A stretch of 10,355 nucleotides of DNA from CAXSEF01 sp964236585 (lineage in GTDB: Bacteria; Pseudomonadota; Alphaproteobacteria; Acetobacterales; Acetobacteraceae): NCBI GenBank assembly GCA_964236585.1, contig CAXSFE010000118.1, positions 1-10,355 on the forward strand. The letters run 5' to 3'. Below the pieces are notes generated by a model, which was not told the DNA's origin, did no database searches, and saw only the letters and a program-made list of their open reading frames with translations. Shown here piece after piece: positions 1 to 6,924 of this stretch. A program made the position numbers and the translations under genes. Each line of letters starts with the position of its first letter. Positions within the stretch are counted from its first letter, which is position 1.

Positions 1-317
1 TCCCCAACCAGCTGGAGCGCGCCTGCGTCGAGCTGGCCAAGGACTGGCGCACCGATCGCTACCTGCGCCGCCTGGAGGCGATGATGGCCGTCGCCGACGC
101 CGACCACTCCTACACCCTGACCGGCAACGGCGACGTGCTGGAGCCCGAGGATGGCATCATCGCCATCGGCTCTGGCGGCAACTACGCGCTGGCCGCCGCC
201 CGCGCGCTGATGGAGGTGGACGGCCTGTCCGCCGAGGACATCGCGCGCCGCGCCATGCGCATCGCCGGCGACATCTGCGTCTACACCAACCACTCCGTCA
301 CGGTGGAGAGCCTCTGA
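1..317 (+). CDS. hslV: HslV, ATP-dependent protease peptidase subunit (C-terminal part)
   Basis: HslV is the threonine peptidase of the two-part HslVU (ClpYQ) protease, a cytoplasmic double-ring chamber that degrades proteins unfolded by HslU. The gene is cut by the left window edge. The reading frame is entered at base 3 and gives about 104 residues, roughly the last 60% of a protein that is usually about 175-185 residues long. Recognisable family segments are WRTDRYLRRLEAMM, the GNGDVLEPEDG turn, AIGSGGNYALAAARAL, and the C-terminal ICVYTNHSVTVESL. The catalytic N-terminal threonine lies outside the window. The stop overlaps the hslU start as TGATG, the usual sign of translational coupling in this operon. 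Identification is secure from the motif string and the neighbour. Confidence 0.97.
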   Translation, partial: PNQLERACVELAKDWRTDRYLRRLEAMMAVADADHSYTLTGNGDVLEPEDGIIAIGSGGNYALAAARALMEVDGLSAEDIARRAMRIAGDICVYTNHSVTVESL

Positions 318-1633
318 TGCTCGACGTCCCCACCCTGACGCCCCCCGAGATCGTCGCCGAGCTGGACCGCTTCATCGTCGGCCAGACCGACGCCAAGCGC
401 GCCGTGGCGATCGCGCTGCGCAACCGCTGGCGCCGCGCCCGACTGCCCGAGGGCATCCGCGAGGAGGTGGTGCCCAAGAACATCCTGATGATCGGCCCGA
501 CCGGCTGCGGCAAAACCGAGATCGCCCGCAGGCTGGCCCGCCTCGCCCAGGCGCCGTTCCTCAAGGTCGAGGCCACCAAGTTCACCGAGGTCGGCTACGT
601 CGGCCGCGACGTGGAGAGCATCGTGCGCGACCTGGTCGAGGCCAGCCTCGCCATGCTGCGCGACGCCAGCCGACGCGACGTGATGCCCCGCGCCGAGCAG
701 GCCGCCGAGGAGCGCCTGATCACCGCTCTCGTCGGCGAGGGCGCCGGCGCCGAGACGCGAAGGAAGTTCCGCCAGATGCTCCGCGACGGCGAGCTGGAGG
801 ACAAGGAGGTCGAGGTCAGCCTGACCGACGCCGCCCCGCCGCCCGGCATGGACATCCCCGGCATGCCCCCGGGCCAGATGGCCAACCTCGGCGACATGAT
901 GAAGGGCATGTTCGGCCGCCCGTCCCGCGCGCGGAAGATGACGGTCGCCGCCGCCCGCGCTGGCCTGGTGCGCGAGGAGGCCGACACCCTGCTCGACACC
1001 GAGCAGACCACCAAGGACGCCGTCGCCCACGCCGAGAACAACGGCATCGTGTTCCTCGACGAGATCGACAAGGTCTGCGCCCGCTCGTCGGAAGGCGGCT
1101 TCCGCGGCGGCGACGTCTCGCGCGAGGGCGTGCAGCGCGACCTGCTGCCGCTGATCGAGGGCACCACCGTGACCACGAAGTACGGCCCGGTGAAGACCGA
1201 CCACATCCTGTTCATCGCCTCCGGTGCCTTCCACCTCGCCAAGCCCGCCGACCTGCTGCCCGAGCTGCAGGGCCGCCTGCCGATCCGCGTCGAGCTGGCG
1301 CCGCTCTCGCGCGACGACCTGCGCCGCATCCTCGTCGAGCCGGAGCACTCGCTGCTCAAGCAGTACTCCGCCTTGCTCGACACCGAGCAGGTCCGGCTCG
1401 ACTTCACCGACGACGCCGTGGACGCGCTGGCCGGGCTGGCCGCCGACATCAACGACCGCGTGGAGAACATCGGCGCGCGCCGCCTCGCGACCGTGCTGGA
1501 GAAGCTGCTGGAGGAGGTGAGCTTCACCGCGTCCGACCGCCCGGGCGACCACGTCCAGGTCGACGCCGCCTACGTCAACGAGCGCGTGGCGCCGCTCGCG
1601 CACAAGGGGGACCTCAGCCGGTTCATCCTGTAG
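317..1633 (+). CDS. hslU: HslU, ATPase subunit of the HslVU protease
   Basis: HslU is the AAA+ unfoldase ring that binds, unfolds and threads substrates into HslV. The 438 residues match the family length. Visible motifs are Walker A GPTGCGKT (60-67), the substrate-gripping pore motif GYVG (93-96), a charged, variable I domain (about 105-240) with a Met/Gly/Pro-rich stretch near 177-198, and Walker B VFLDEIDK (245-252). VSREGVQRDLLPLIEG, ELQGRLPIRVEL and a sensor-2 segment with GARRL follow, and the tail GDLSRFIL is the canonical end that docks into HslV. Position 64 of the P-loop is Cys where Val is common; the essential Gly, Lys and Thr are present. The ATG shares a base with the hslV stop, so coupled translation is likely. 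A repeat that may end the transcript begins about 30 bases after the stop. Confidence 0.99.
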   Translation: MLDVPTLTPPEIVAELDRFIVGQTDAKRAVAIALRNRWRRARLPEGIREEVVPKNILMIGPTGCGKTEIARRLARLAQAPFLKVEATKFTEVGYVGRDVESIVRDLVEASLAMLRDASRRDVMPRAEQAAEERLITALVGEGAGAETRRKFRQMLRDGELEDKEVEVSLTDAAPPPGMDIPGMPPGQMANLGDMMKGMFGRPSRARKMTVAAARAGLVREEADTLLDTEQTTKDAVAHAENNGIVFLDEIDKVCARSSEGGFRGGDVSREGVQRDLLPLIEGTTVTTKYGPVKTDHILFIASGAFHLAKPADLLPELQGRLPIRVELAPLSRDDLRRILVEPEHSLLKQYSALLDTEQVRLDFTDDAVDALAGLAADINDRVENIGARRLATVLEKLLEEVSFTASDRPGDHVQVDAAYVNERVAPLAHKGDLSRFIL

Positions 1634-1664
1634 AGGCTGGCAGGGCCCGTGCCGCCGCGGCCGG

Positions 1665-1791
1665 GCAGAAAGCATGTTCTTTCTTGAAAGAAAGAACCAA
1701 AGAACTTTTGCCCATTGGGTTCCGGGCTCGTCCGCGCGGCCAGAGTCTTGTGAGCAAAGTCTTTTTGCTTCTTTTTCTTCAGAAAAAGAAG
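1665..1791. repeat. A+T-rich double-hairpin intergenic repeat, copy 1
   Basis: This 127-base block between hslU and sufE recurs at the same length at 4035-4161. It opens with a leader like GCAGAAAGCATG. A perfect inverted repeat of 10+2+10 follows (1676-1697, arms GTTCTTTCTT and AAGAAAGAAC), then CAAAGAACTTTT and a short CCCATTGGG. It closes with a second perfect inverted repeat of 11+2+11 (1768-1791, arms CTTCTTTTTCT and AGAAAAAGAAG). Read from the other strand, the closing hairpin is followed by CAAAAAGACTTTG, so the block is two related units tail to tail. Its A/T-rich stems stand out sharply from the surrounding DNA. The rest of the gap to sufE (1792-1897) has no gene; it holds a G+C-rich inverted repeat of 6+2+6 at 1836-1849 and no promoter I can defend. 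Confidence 0.85.
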
Positions 1792-1897
1792 GCCTTCTCT
1801 GTCTTGCCCGCCGCTGGTTGGGCAACAGCCCGGGCCGGCGGCTCCGCCGCGGCGATCCGGCCTTGACGGGCCTTCGCGCCGCAGTCACCTGAGCCTC

Positions 1898-2338
1898 ATG
1901 CCCGATCCCTTCGTCACGCCCCTCGAGCCCACCGCCGCCGAGGCCATCGCCGCCATCGCCGAGGAGCTCGACGTGTTCGACGACTGGATGGACCGCTACG
2001 GCTTCATCATCGAGCTGGGCCGCAAGCTCCCCGCCTTCCCGCCGGACTGGGCGAACGACGCCCACCGCGTCCCCGGCTGCCAGAGCCAGGTCTGGATGGA
2101 GGGCGAGCACCGCGACGGCACCCTGCGCCTCGCGGGCAGCTCCGACGCCGCCATCGTCTCCGGCCTCGTCGCCCTGCTGCTGCGCGTCTACTCCGGCCGC
2201 ACGCCGCGCGAGATCCTCGACACCGACCCCGGCTTCCTGCGCGACCTCGGCCTGATCGGCGCGCTGTCCACCAACCGCGGCAACGGCGTCGCCGCCATGG
2301 CGCGCGCGATCCAGGGGCTGGCGGCCGCCTCGGCGTAG
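1898..2338 (+). CDS. sufE: SufE, cysteine desulfuration protein
   Basis: SufE accepts sulfur from the cysteine desulfurase SufS as a persulfide and passes it to the Suf scaffold for Fe-S cluster assembly in the cytoplasm. The 146-residue product matches the family length. It carries the diagnostic VPGCQSQVW block with the persulfide-bearing cysteine at residue 61, FDDWMDRYGFIIELGRKLP in the N-terminal helices, and LSTNRGNGVAAM near the end. No signal peptide or membrane segment is visible. The ATG is chosen because the family starts about 15-20 residues before the first helix; no strong ribosome binding site precedes it. No other suf gene is present here, so it acts in trans with a Suf system elsewhere. 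The TAG stop is formed inside the leader of the hairpin repeat that follows. It could instead be called a generic SufE-like protein. Confidence 0.95.
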   Translation: MPDPFVTPLEPTAAEAIAAIAEELDVFDDWMDRYGFIIELGRKLPAFPPDWANDAHRVPGCQSQVWMEGEHRDGTLRLAGSSDAAIVSGLVALLLRVYSGRTPREILDTDPGFLRDLGLIGALSTNRGNGVAAMARAIQGLAAASA

Positions 2339-2467
2339 CAAGGCTGGGCGCTGCCCGGCCCCGCCACCGGAGGAAGCCGCTTCTGGGCCGGCCTTACTTG
2401 AGTCCAGGTTTCCAAAGGCTATGCCTTTTGCGGGGTCCAGGGGCAGAGCCCCTGGCCTTGCCTGCCT
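2337..2467. repeat. G+C-rich double-hairpin repeat pair after sufE
   Basis: Two units lie tail to tail. The plus unit begins in the sufE stop (TAGCAAGG), then a hairpin at 2344-2358 with apex GGGC-GCT-GCCC, linker CCCCG, and an imperfect second stem around 2366-2386. The minus unit is clearer: hairpin 1 at 2437-2455 (arms CCAGGGGC and GCCCCTGG, loop TCT in unit orientation), linker ACCCCG, and hairpin 2 at 2412-2430 with one mismatch. This plus unit is the only one of the eight whose hairpin-1 loop is GCT rather than TCT. Placement suggests a transcript end for sufE, but no run of T follows the stems. Confidence 0.8.
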
Positions 2468-2662
2468 CGAGCAGCACCATGCGTCAGCCCTTGATGGCCG
2501 GACGGTCGCGGCACCAGGTGGCGAGGCCTTCCCGCGCTACACAGCACGGTCTGGAAGGCCTACGGTTCTCGCAGCCCGTGCCACCACGGACCCGGCTGCT
2601 CCGCCTGATGCGGACAGGTTCTCCCTGGCGTGCATGTTCCCAGCCGATCCCGAGGTGCAGCC
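2468..2662. other. Intergenic stretch upstream of the serine protease gene
   Basis: The gap between sufE and the protease start totals 324 bases, of which the repeat pair takes the first part. The remaining 195 bases show no convincing gene. A reading frame from the ATG at 2630 is the upstream extension of the protease frame and is judged untranslated leader. Two short words, GCACGG and CCGTGC, near 2542 and 2577 could pair across a long loop, which is weak. No -35/-10 pair stood out. The only signal I trust is the ribosome binding site at 2652-2655. Confidence 0.5.
2652..2655 (+). promoter_or_regulatory. Ribosome binding site deciding the GTG start at 2663
   Basis: GAGG sits seven bases before a GTG in the protease frame. 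The in-frame ATG at 2630, which would add 11 residues, has nothing comparable before it. The GTG start also gives a Thr/Ser-rich N-terminus typical of proteins exported by a C-terminal signal. Confidence 0.65.
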
Positions 2663-4003
2663 GTGACCACGAGCAACCCGACCACGATCGACCCCGCGTC
2701 GGCGCCCTACACCTCCGTGGTCGGCCTGAGGGCGACGTTCAGCGACGGTTCCACGGTGCAGTTCTCCGGCGCCCTGATCTCGCCCACCGAGGTCATCACC
2801 GCCGCCCACGGGGTCTGGCGCGAGGGGATCGGCGCCGCCGTCGCCGTGGTCGCCCTGCCCGAGGCGATCCCCGCCGACAATGCCACGGCCGGCAGCGAGA
2901 CGGCCTTCCAGAGCGGCACCTACGCCGAGAACTACCACTACAACGCCGTCGACGACTTCGGCGACGAGCTGTTCCAGCAGGCGAGCGCCAGCGACTACGC
3001 CCTGGTGCATTTCGGCACGCCCCTGGTCGGCACCGCCGCGTTCACCCTGGCGACCGCGCAGTCCACGAGCCAGCAGGTCACCAGCATCGCCGGCCTGCCC
3101 TACGGCGGCCCGGAGATCAGCTCCTACGGCTACGCCAACTACAAGGCGCCCGGCACCTTCGACAGCGAGATCAGCCTCGGGCCGGGCAGCAGCGGCGGGC
3201 CGATCTGGACCACCGGCGCGAACGGCGTCCTCACCATCATCGGCACCGTCTCCACCGACTCCAACGCCGCCGCCCAGACCGCCGCCTCCCACGCCGAGAT
3301 CACCGGCTGGGAAGGGCAGGACGCGTCCACCATCGTCGGCGACACCGTCACCGGGTCGCAGGGCGGCCTGTACACCCTCACCGGGGACACCGGCGTCCTG
3401 ACGAGCCTGGGCGCCGACACCATCCAGGCCGACGCCGGCACCGGGGTGGTCTACGCCGCCGGCCCGTCGGCCTCCATCCTCGGCGGCAGCGGCGGGCTCG
3501 TCGTGGTGTGCGGCGCGGGCGCCGACACGGTACGCCCGGGGACGGGCTCGGCCACCCTGTTCGGCGGCACTGGCGGCGGCATCCTCGACGCGGGCTTCGG
3601 CGGCGGCTCGGACCTGGTCGCCGGCGGCGGCGCCTCGACCCTGGTCGGCGGCGGCAACGGCGACGCGCTGTTCTGTTCCGCGACGGCCGCCACCGCGGCC
3701 GCCGGCGGCGCCGGGCAGGAGGTGATCGTCGGCGGCGGCGGCCCCGACACGCTGGTCGGCGGCCAGGGCACCACCACGGCCTTCGCCGGCACCGGGGCGG
3801 ACACCTTCTCCGCCTTCGAGGCACAGCACGGCACGCTGCTGGTGGTCGGCTTCACCCCGTCCGACACGCTGCTGCTGAACACGCAGAGCGGCGGCACCGT
3901 CCAGACAACGGTCGGCGGCTACGGCACCACCTACACCTTCACCAACGGCTCCGAGGTCGTGCTCTACGGCACCGACAAGCCCGCCGGCGTGGTGATCAGC
4001 TGA
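2663..4003 (+). CDS. Trypsin-like (S1) serine protease with RTX-like glycine-rich C-terminal domain
   Basis: The predicted 446-residue protein has two halves. Residues about 15-215 form a chymotrypsin-fold protease with all three triad positions visible: His49 in ITAAHG, Asp111 in SDYALVHF, and Ser177 in GSSGGP. The layout resembles V8/glutamyl-endopeptidase-like S1 enzymes. Residues about 245-385 are a Gly/Ala/Asp-rich tract of short repeats such as GAGADTV, FGGTGGG, LVGGGNGD, GGGGPDTLVGG and GTGADTF. These resemble degenerate RTX beta-roll repeats of a style seen in Acetobacteraceae proteins. The last 60 residues (VVGFTPSDTLLL onward) resemble the end domain of such proteins. No N-terminal signal peptide is seen, so type I secretion through the C-terminus is inferred; no transporter gene is nearby. 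Substrate and role are unknown. The protease call is firm, the secretion route less so. Confidence 0.82.
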   Translation: MTTSNPTTIDPASAPYTSVVGLRATFSDGSTVQFSGALISPTEVITAAHGVWREGIGAAVAVVALPEAIPADNATAGSETAFQSGTYAENYHYNAVDDFGDELFQQASASDYALVHFGTPLVGTAAFTLATAQSTSQQVTSIAGLPYGGPEISSYGYANYKAPGTFDSEISLGPGSSGGPIWTTGANGVLTIIGTVSTDSNAAAQTAASHAEITGWEGQDASTIVGDTVTGSQGGLYTLTGDTGVLTSLGADTIQADAGTGVVYAAGPSASILGGSGGLVVVCGAGADTVRPGTGSATLFGGTGGGILDAGFGGGSDLVAGGGASTLVGGGNGDALFCSATAATAAAGGAGQEVIVGGGGPDTLVGGQGTTTAFAGTGADTFSAFEAQHGTLLVVGFTPSDTLLLNTQSGGTVQTTVGGYGTTYTFTNGSEVVLYGTDKPAGVVIS

Positions 4004-4034
4004 AGGCTGTCGCGAACCTCCCAGGTCACGACAA

Positions 4035-4161
4035 GCAGGAAGCACGTTCTTTCTTGAAAGAAAGAACCAAAGAACTTTACCCATAGGGGTCCGGGACCAC
4101 CCGAGCGTCCGCGAACCCCATGGTCAAAGTCTTTTTGCTTCTTTTTCTTCAGAAAAAGAAG
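4035..4161. repeat. A+T-rich double-hairpin intergenic repeat, copy 2
   Basis: This is the second copy of the block at 1665-1791, with the same length of 127 bases. Both perfect inverted repeats are identical to copy 1 (4046-4067 and 4138-4161), while the centre has diverged. Here the tail-to-tail symmetry is plainest. The plus arm reads hairpin, CAAAGAACTTT, ACCCATAGGGGTCC; the minus arm reads hairpin, CAAAAAGACTTTG, ACCATGGGGTTCG. It begins 32 bases after the protease stop. Conservation of the hairpins with drift between them suggests that the stems are what is maintained. Confidence 0.85.
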
Positions 4162-4169
4162 ACTCTTGC

Positions 4170-4307
4170 CTTCCTTAAGGAAGCGGCGGGGCGCTGCCAG
4201 ACCCGCAACAGCCTCCAGAAAGGACACAGCGGCACCGACCTACTGCTCCGCCACGTGCGGCGGTGCAGGCCTTCGGCGGCGGGCCCTTGGCGGAGTTTGA
4301 AGGCACA
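4170..4307. repeat. Palindrome and eroded G+C-rich repeat pair upstream of asd
   Basis: A perfect 14-base palindrome, CTTCCTTAAGGAAG, lies at 4170-4183; related words (CCTTAAGG, CCCTTAAG) sit at the centres of the pairs at 5410-5540 and 9184-9318. After it, GGCGCTGCCAGACCCGC resembles hairpin-1 apex plus linker of a plus unit. Near 4283-4307, CCCTTGGCGGAGTTTGA followed by AGGCA matches the minus unit at 7451-7507, but the complementary stem arms are lost. I read this as a decayed pair. The rest of the 377-base gap before asd holds the A+T-rich repeat, a possible -35 box and the asd ribosome binding site, and no gene. Confidence 0.5.
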
Positions 4308-4320
4308 CCCTCGCCCTTCC

Positions 4321-4326
4321 TTGACA
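4321..4326 (+). promoter_or_regulatory. Possible -35 box upstream of asd
   Basis: TTGACA, a perfect sigma-70 -35 hexamer, lies 55 bases before the asd start and just after the repeat debris. At 17 bases spacing the -10 position reads CGCAAC, a poor match. That is not unusual in G+C-rich alphaproteobacteria, but it keeps this call weak. Confidence 0.35.
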
Positions 4327-4367
4327 ACCCGCGCGTTTCCCGGCGCAACCACCTCCGCGCCAACGCC

Positions 4368-4371
4368 GGAG
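4368..4371 (+). promoter_or_regulatory. Ribosome binding site of asd
   Basis: GGAG lies nine bases before the ATG at 4381. It decides the start: the open frame runs back to 4120 through the A+T-rich repeat, but the Rossmann segment begins only ten residues after this ATG. Confidence 0.65.
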
Positions 4372-4380
4372 AACCACCCC

Positions 4381-5409
4381 ATGAGCCCCACCCCGTCCGC
4401 CTCCCCCCACGTCGCCATCGTCGGCGCCACCGGCGCGGTCGGCGTGGAGCTCCTGGACTGCCTGACCCGCCGCGACTTCCCGCTCGCCAGCCTGCGCCTG
4501 CTGGCCTCGCCGCGCTCCGCCGGCCGCTCCATGTCGTTCCGCGGCCAGGAGCTGCCCGTCGAGGCGCTCGGTCCGAACTCCTTCGACGGCATCGACATCG
4601 CCCTGTTCTCCGCCGGCGGCTCGATCTCGCGCGACTGGGCACAGACGGCGGTGCAGGCCGGCGCGGTCGTGGTCGACAACTCCTCGGCGTTCCGCATGGA
4701 CGCCCACGTGCCGCTGGTGATCCCCGAGGTGAACCCGGCCGACGCCCTGCGCCACCGGGGCATCGTCGCCAACCCGAACTGCTCGACCATCATCGCCGCC
4801 GTGCCGCTGTGGCCGCTGCACCGGGCGACGCCGATCCGCCGCATCGTCGCCTCGACCTACCAGGCCGCCTCGGGCGGCGGCGCCGCCGCGATGGCCGAGC
4901 TGGAGGACAGCACCCGCGCCGCGCTGGACGGCCGCGCGTTCGAGCCCCGCGTGCTGCCGCACCCCTACGCGTTCAACCTGTTCAGCCACAACTCGCCGAT
5001 GGACGCCGCCTCCGGCTACAACGAGGAGGAGCTGAAGATGGGCAACGAGACCCGCAAGATCTTCGGCGACGACACCCTGCGCATCGCGGCGACCTGCATC
5101 CGCGTCCCCGTGCTGCGCGCCCACGCCATCGCGCTCAACGTCGAGTTCGCCGAGCCGGTGACGCCCGAGACCGTGCGCGCTATCCTGCACGAGGCGCCCG
5201 GCGTGCGCGTGGTCGACGACCGGGCGGCCAACCGCTTCCCGATGCCGGTCGAGGCCTCCGGGCGCGACGAGATCCTCGTCGGCCGCATCCGCACGGACAT
5301 GAGCGACCCGTCCGGCCGCTCCGTCGCCCTGTTCGTCGCCGGCGACCAGCTGCTGAAGGGCGCCGCGCTGAACGCGGTGCAGATCGCCGAGCTGCTGCGC
5401 GCGGCCTGA
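4381..5409 (+). CDS. asd: Aspartate-semialdehyde dehydrogenase
   Basis: Asd reduces aspartyl phosphate to aspartate semialdehyde with NADPH, the branch point to lysine/diaminopimelate, methionine and threonine. The 342-residue cytoplasmic enzyme has the expected length. Visible are the nucleotide loop GATGAVG (15-21), the SAGGSISR segment (78-84), VVDNSSAFRM (97-106), and the active-site cysteine 134 in NPNCSTI. The QAASGGG stretch starts at Gln161, and the acid/base histidine is His248 in RVPVLRAH. EEELKMGNETRKI is also typical. All expected catalytic residues are present, so it should be active. It stands alone between repeats and was probably transcribed from its own promoter. The TGA is followed directly by the AGGAAGCAAGG leader of the next repeat, and the facing gene is convergent. 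Confidence 0.97.
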   Translation: MSPTPSASPHVAIVGATGAVGVELLDCLTRRDFPLASLRLLASPRSAGRSMSFRGQELPVEALGPNSFDGIDIALFSAGGSISRDWAQTAVQAGAVVVDNSSAFRMDAHVPLVIPEVNPADALRHRGIVANPNCSTIIAAVPLWPLHRATPIRRIVASTYQAASGGGAAAMAELEDSTRAALDGRAFEPRVLPHPYAFNLFSHNSPMDAASGYNEEELKMGNETRKIFGDDTLRIAATCIRVPVLRAHAIALNVEFAEPVTPETVRAILHEAPGVRVVDDRAANRFPMPVEASGRDEILVGRIRTDMSDPSGRSVALFVAGDQLLKGAALNAVQIAELLRAA

Positions 5410-5540
5410 AGGAAGCAAGGTTGAGGCTCTGCCTCAAACTCCGCCAAGGGCTGGGCCCTTGGATCGCCCTCCCTTAAGTGGAGCCGGTCCAGGGGCGGCT
5501 CGCCCCTGGCGGGTCCAGGGCAGAGCCCTGGCCTTACTTC
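5410..5540. repeat. G+C-rich double-hairpin repeat pair between convergent asd and DUF2382 gene
   Basis: The plus unit has hairpin 1 at 5421-5437 (TTGAGGC/GCCTCAA, loop TCT), linker ACTCCG, and hairpin 2 at 5444-5462 (CCAAGGGC/GCCCTTGG). The minus unit has hairpin 1 at 5515-5531 (CCAGGGC/GCCCTGG, loop TCT in unit orientation), linker ACCCG, and hairpin 2 at 5489-5509 (CCAGGGGCG/CGCCCCTGG). Each unit's leader lies at the stop of the gene it faces, which fits a two-way transcript end. There is no run of T after the stems. The block is nearly repeated, inverted, at 7376-7507. Confidence 0.88.
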
Positions 5541-6076
5541 GGCACGTCCCCCGCCGGCAGCCCCGAACGCTCCACGACCGCCTCCTGCACGCGCAGGCTG
5601 ACGGTCTCGCGGTGCCGCTCGGTGACGCGCACCCGCCGCACGCGGACCTCCTCGCGCAGCACGAGCTGGCGGTGGATCACCACGACCTCCTCGACCACGG
5701 AGATGACCGTCGTGTCGCCCTCCTGCCGGTCGGGCGGGATCGCGTCGACCGGGCGGCCGATCGCGACACGCTCGATCTCGACCCGCTCGTGGCTGAGCGC
5801 CTCGTCCACGGCGTGCTCGCGCGTGACCGTGTGCACGTGCACCTGCACGCGGCCCTCCACGGTGCGGCGCGCCACCGAGACCTCCTCGGCATGGAGCCTG
5901 AGCACGGCCTCCCGGGTGGCCGCAGCACCCCCCGCGAGACGCGACGCCTCGCCCGACTCCGCCAGCGCGCCGCCTGTCAGGGGCGGAACCGTCGAGCCGG
6001 CCGCGACCGGGCGCCCGAGGGCCTCGTCGCCGGAGGTCATGCGCGCAGCGCCTGCTCGGTATCGCCCATGACGCAT
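5534..6076 (-). CDS. DUF2382 (YsnF/AvaK-type) domain protein
   Basis: The 180-residue protein matches the DUF2382 pattern. Residues 58-171 are a charged, low-complexity series of beta-type segments alternating Glu and Arg/Val, such as LHAEEVSVARRTVEGRVQVHVHTVTRE, here shown only in part: AEEVSVARRTVEGRV, then EEVVVIHRQLVLREEVRVRR and VTERHRETV. QEGDTTVISVVEE is the family's central turn. The first 55 residues are Ala/Gly-rich and probably disordered. Function is unknown; related proteins are often linked to stress and may carry a PRC-barrel, which is absent here. The ATG at 6076 is chosen because AGGA precedes it by seven bases; the ATG at 6040 is the alternative. The last Lys codon and the TAA stop fall inside the hairpin repeat leader, where GAAGTAAGG replaces the usual GAAGCAAGG. 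Confidence 0.8.
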   Translation of the reverse strand: MRHGRYRAGAARMTSGDEALGRPVAAGSTVPPLTGGALAESGEASRLAGGAAATREAVLRLHAEEVSVARRTVEGRVQVHVHTVTREHAVDEALSHERVEIERVAIGRPVDAIPPDRQEGDTTVISVVEEVVVIHRQLVLREEVRVRRVRVTERHRETVSLRVQEAVVERSGLPAGDVPK

Positions 6077-6171
6077 CCCCGCTTCCTGTCCGGCCAGCCT
6101 GCGATCACGGGCGGGCCGTCGCGTTCAGCCCCGGACGCAGCCGGCCAGCCCGTGCCTCGGCCGGTGTGCCG

Positions 6172-6831
6172 CTAGACCTGCAGGACGGAGTTCAGGTCGA
6201 ACGTCTGGCCCGGCGGGTTCTCGCCGATGCGCACCGTGGTCGCGTTCACCATCAGGTACGGCGGGACCGGCAGGTTGTACGGCGCCGGCACGCCGGAGTA
6301 CACCCGCCCGGCCAGGTCGTACTTCGAGCCGTGGCACGGGCACAGGTATCCGCCCGGCCAGTCCGGCGCCGGGTCCGTCGCGCTGACGTTGGGGAAGTAG
6401 CCCGGCACGCAGCCCAGGTGCGTGCAGATGCCCACCAGCACCGCGTACTCCGGCGCCGCCGAGCGGGTGGCGTTCTCCGCGTACTTGGGCTGCTGGTTGG
6501 TCTTCGAGGACGCGTCGGCAAGCCGCGCCAGAAGCTTCGGCTCGCTCAGCCCCTTGATCGCCTCCGGGGTGCGGTTGACCACGAAGATCGGCTTGCCGCG
6601 CCACACCACGACGATCTGCTGGCCGGGCGCGACCTTGCTCAAATCGACGTCGACCGCCTCGCCCGCCGCCAGCGTGTCCGCCGCCGGCTCCATGCTGTCG
6701 ATGAACGGCCACACGATCGCGCCCACGCCCACCGCGGCGCCGGCCAGCGCCGTGAGCGTCAGGAAGTCGCGCCGGGTGCCCCCGGGCGGCGTGTCGTCGT
6801 GCAGCGGGGTGTTGGCGGTCGTCGTTGACAT
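6172..6831 (-). CDS. petA: Ubiquinol-cytochrome c reductase, Rieske iron-sulfur subunit
   Basis: The Rieske protein is the 2Fe-2S subunit of the cytochrome bc1 complex, passing electrons from ubiquinol to cytochrome c1 at the outer face of the inner membrane. The 219-residue product starts with a twin-arginine signal-anchor, TRRDFL at 19-24 and a hydrophobic helix to about residue 44. It carries both cluster boxes, CTHLGC (136-141) and CPCHGS (164-169), giving two Cys and two His ligands plus the disulfide pair. KGLSEPKLLARL (93-104) belongs to the bacterial family. The ATG at 6831 has AAGGA nine bases upstream. Downstream, where cytochrome b is normally encoded, there is a DUF2382 gene 95 bases away; no petB or petC is in the window. 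It is probably the bc1 subunit with its partners elsewhere, or an extra copy. Confidence 0.96.
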   Translation of the reverse strand: MSTTTANTPLHDDTPPGGTRRDFLTLTALAGAAVGVGAIVWPFIDSMEPAADTLAAGEAVDVDLSKVAPGQQIVVVWRGKPIFVVNRTPEAIKGLSEPKLLARLADASSKTNQQPKYAENATRSAAPEYAVLVGICTHLGCVPGYFPNVSATDPAPDWPGGYLCPCHGSKYDLAGRVYSGVPAPYNLPVPPYLMVNATTVRIGENPPGQTFDLNSVLQV

Positions 6832-6924
6832 CGCGAGGCTTCCTTGGACGGCGCGTCGGGGATCGCCCGCGGAAAATGGTCCACTCCGCACGCGAAGGGA
6901 AGGGGCGACGCGCCGCAGGACGCG

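Noticed and set aside
281..2341. Long open frame on the minus strand opposite hslU and sufE
   Set aside because: It is antisense to two certain genes, has Arg/Gly/Ala/Gln-rich low-complexity composition, and shows no family motif. Long shadow frames are expected at this G+C content.
2398..4086. 562-residue plus-strand frame overlapping the protease gene, and a long minus frame at 2537-4084
   Set aside because: Both are rich in Arg/His/Gly or Gly/Ala without domains, while the protease frame has a full catalytic triad.
4240..5418. Minus-strand frame opposite asd
   Set aside because: It has no recognisable motif and mirrors the codon pattern of asd, whose catalytic residues are all in place.
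6037..6069. Ten-codon leader frame (ATG 6069) whose TGA overlaps the ATG at 6040 in the DUF2382 gene
   Set aside because: The better-placed ribosome binding site supports the ATG at 6076, and a frame this short with ATGA overlap can arise by chance.
6829..6891. Upstream in-frame start of the Rieske gene at 6891
   Set aside because: It would place 20 extra residues before the Tat signal, and the ATG at 6831 has AAGGA at a proper distance.
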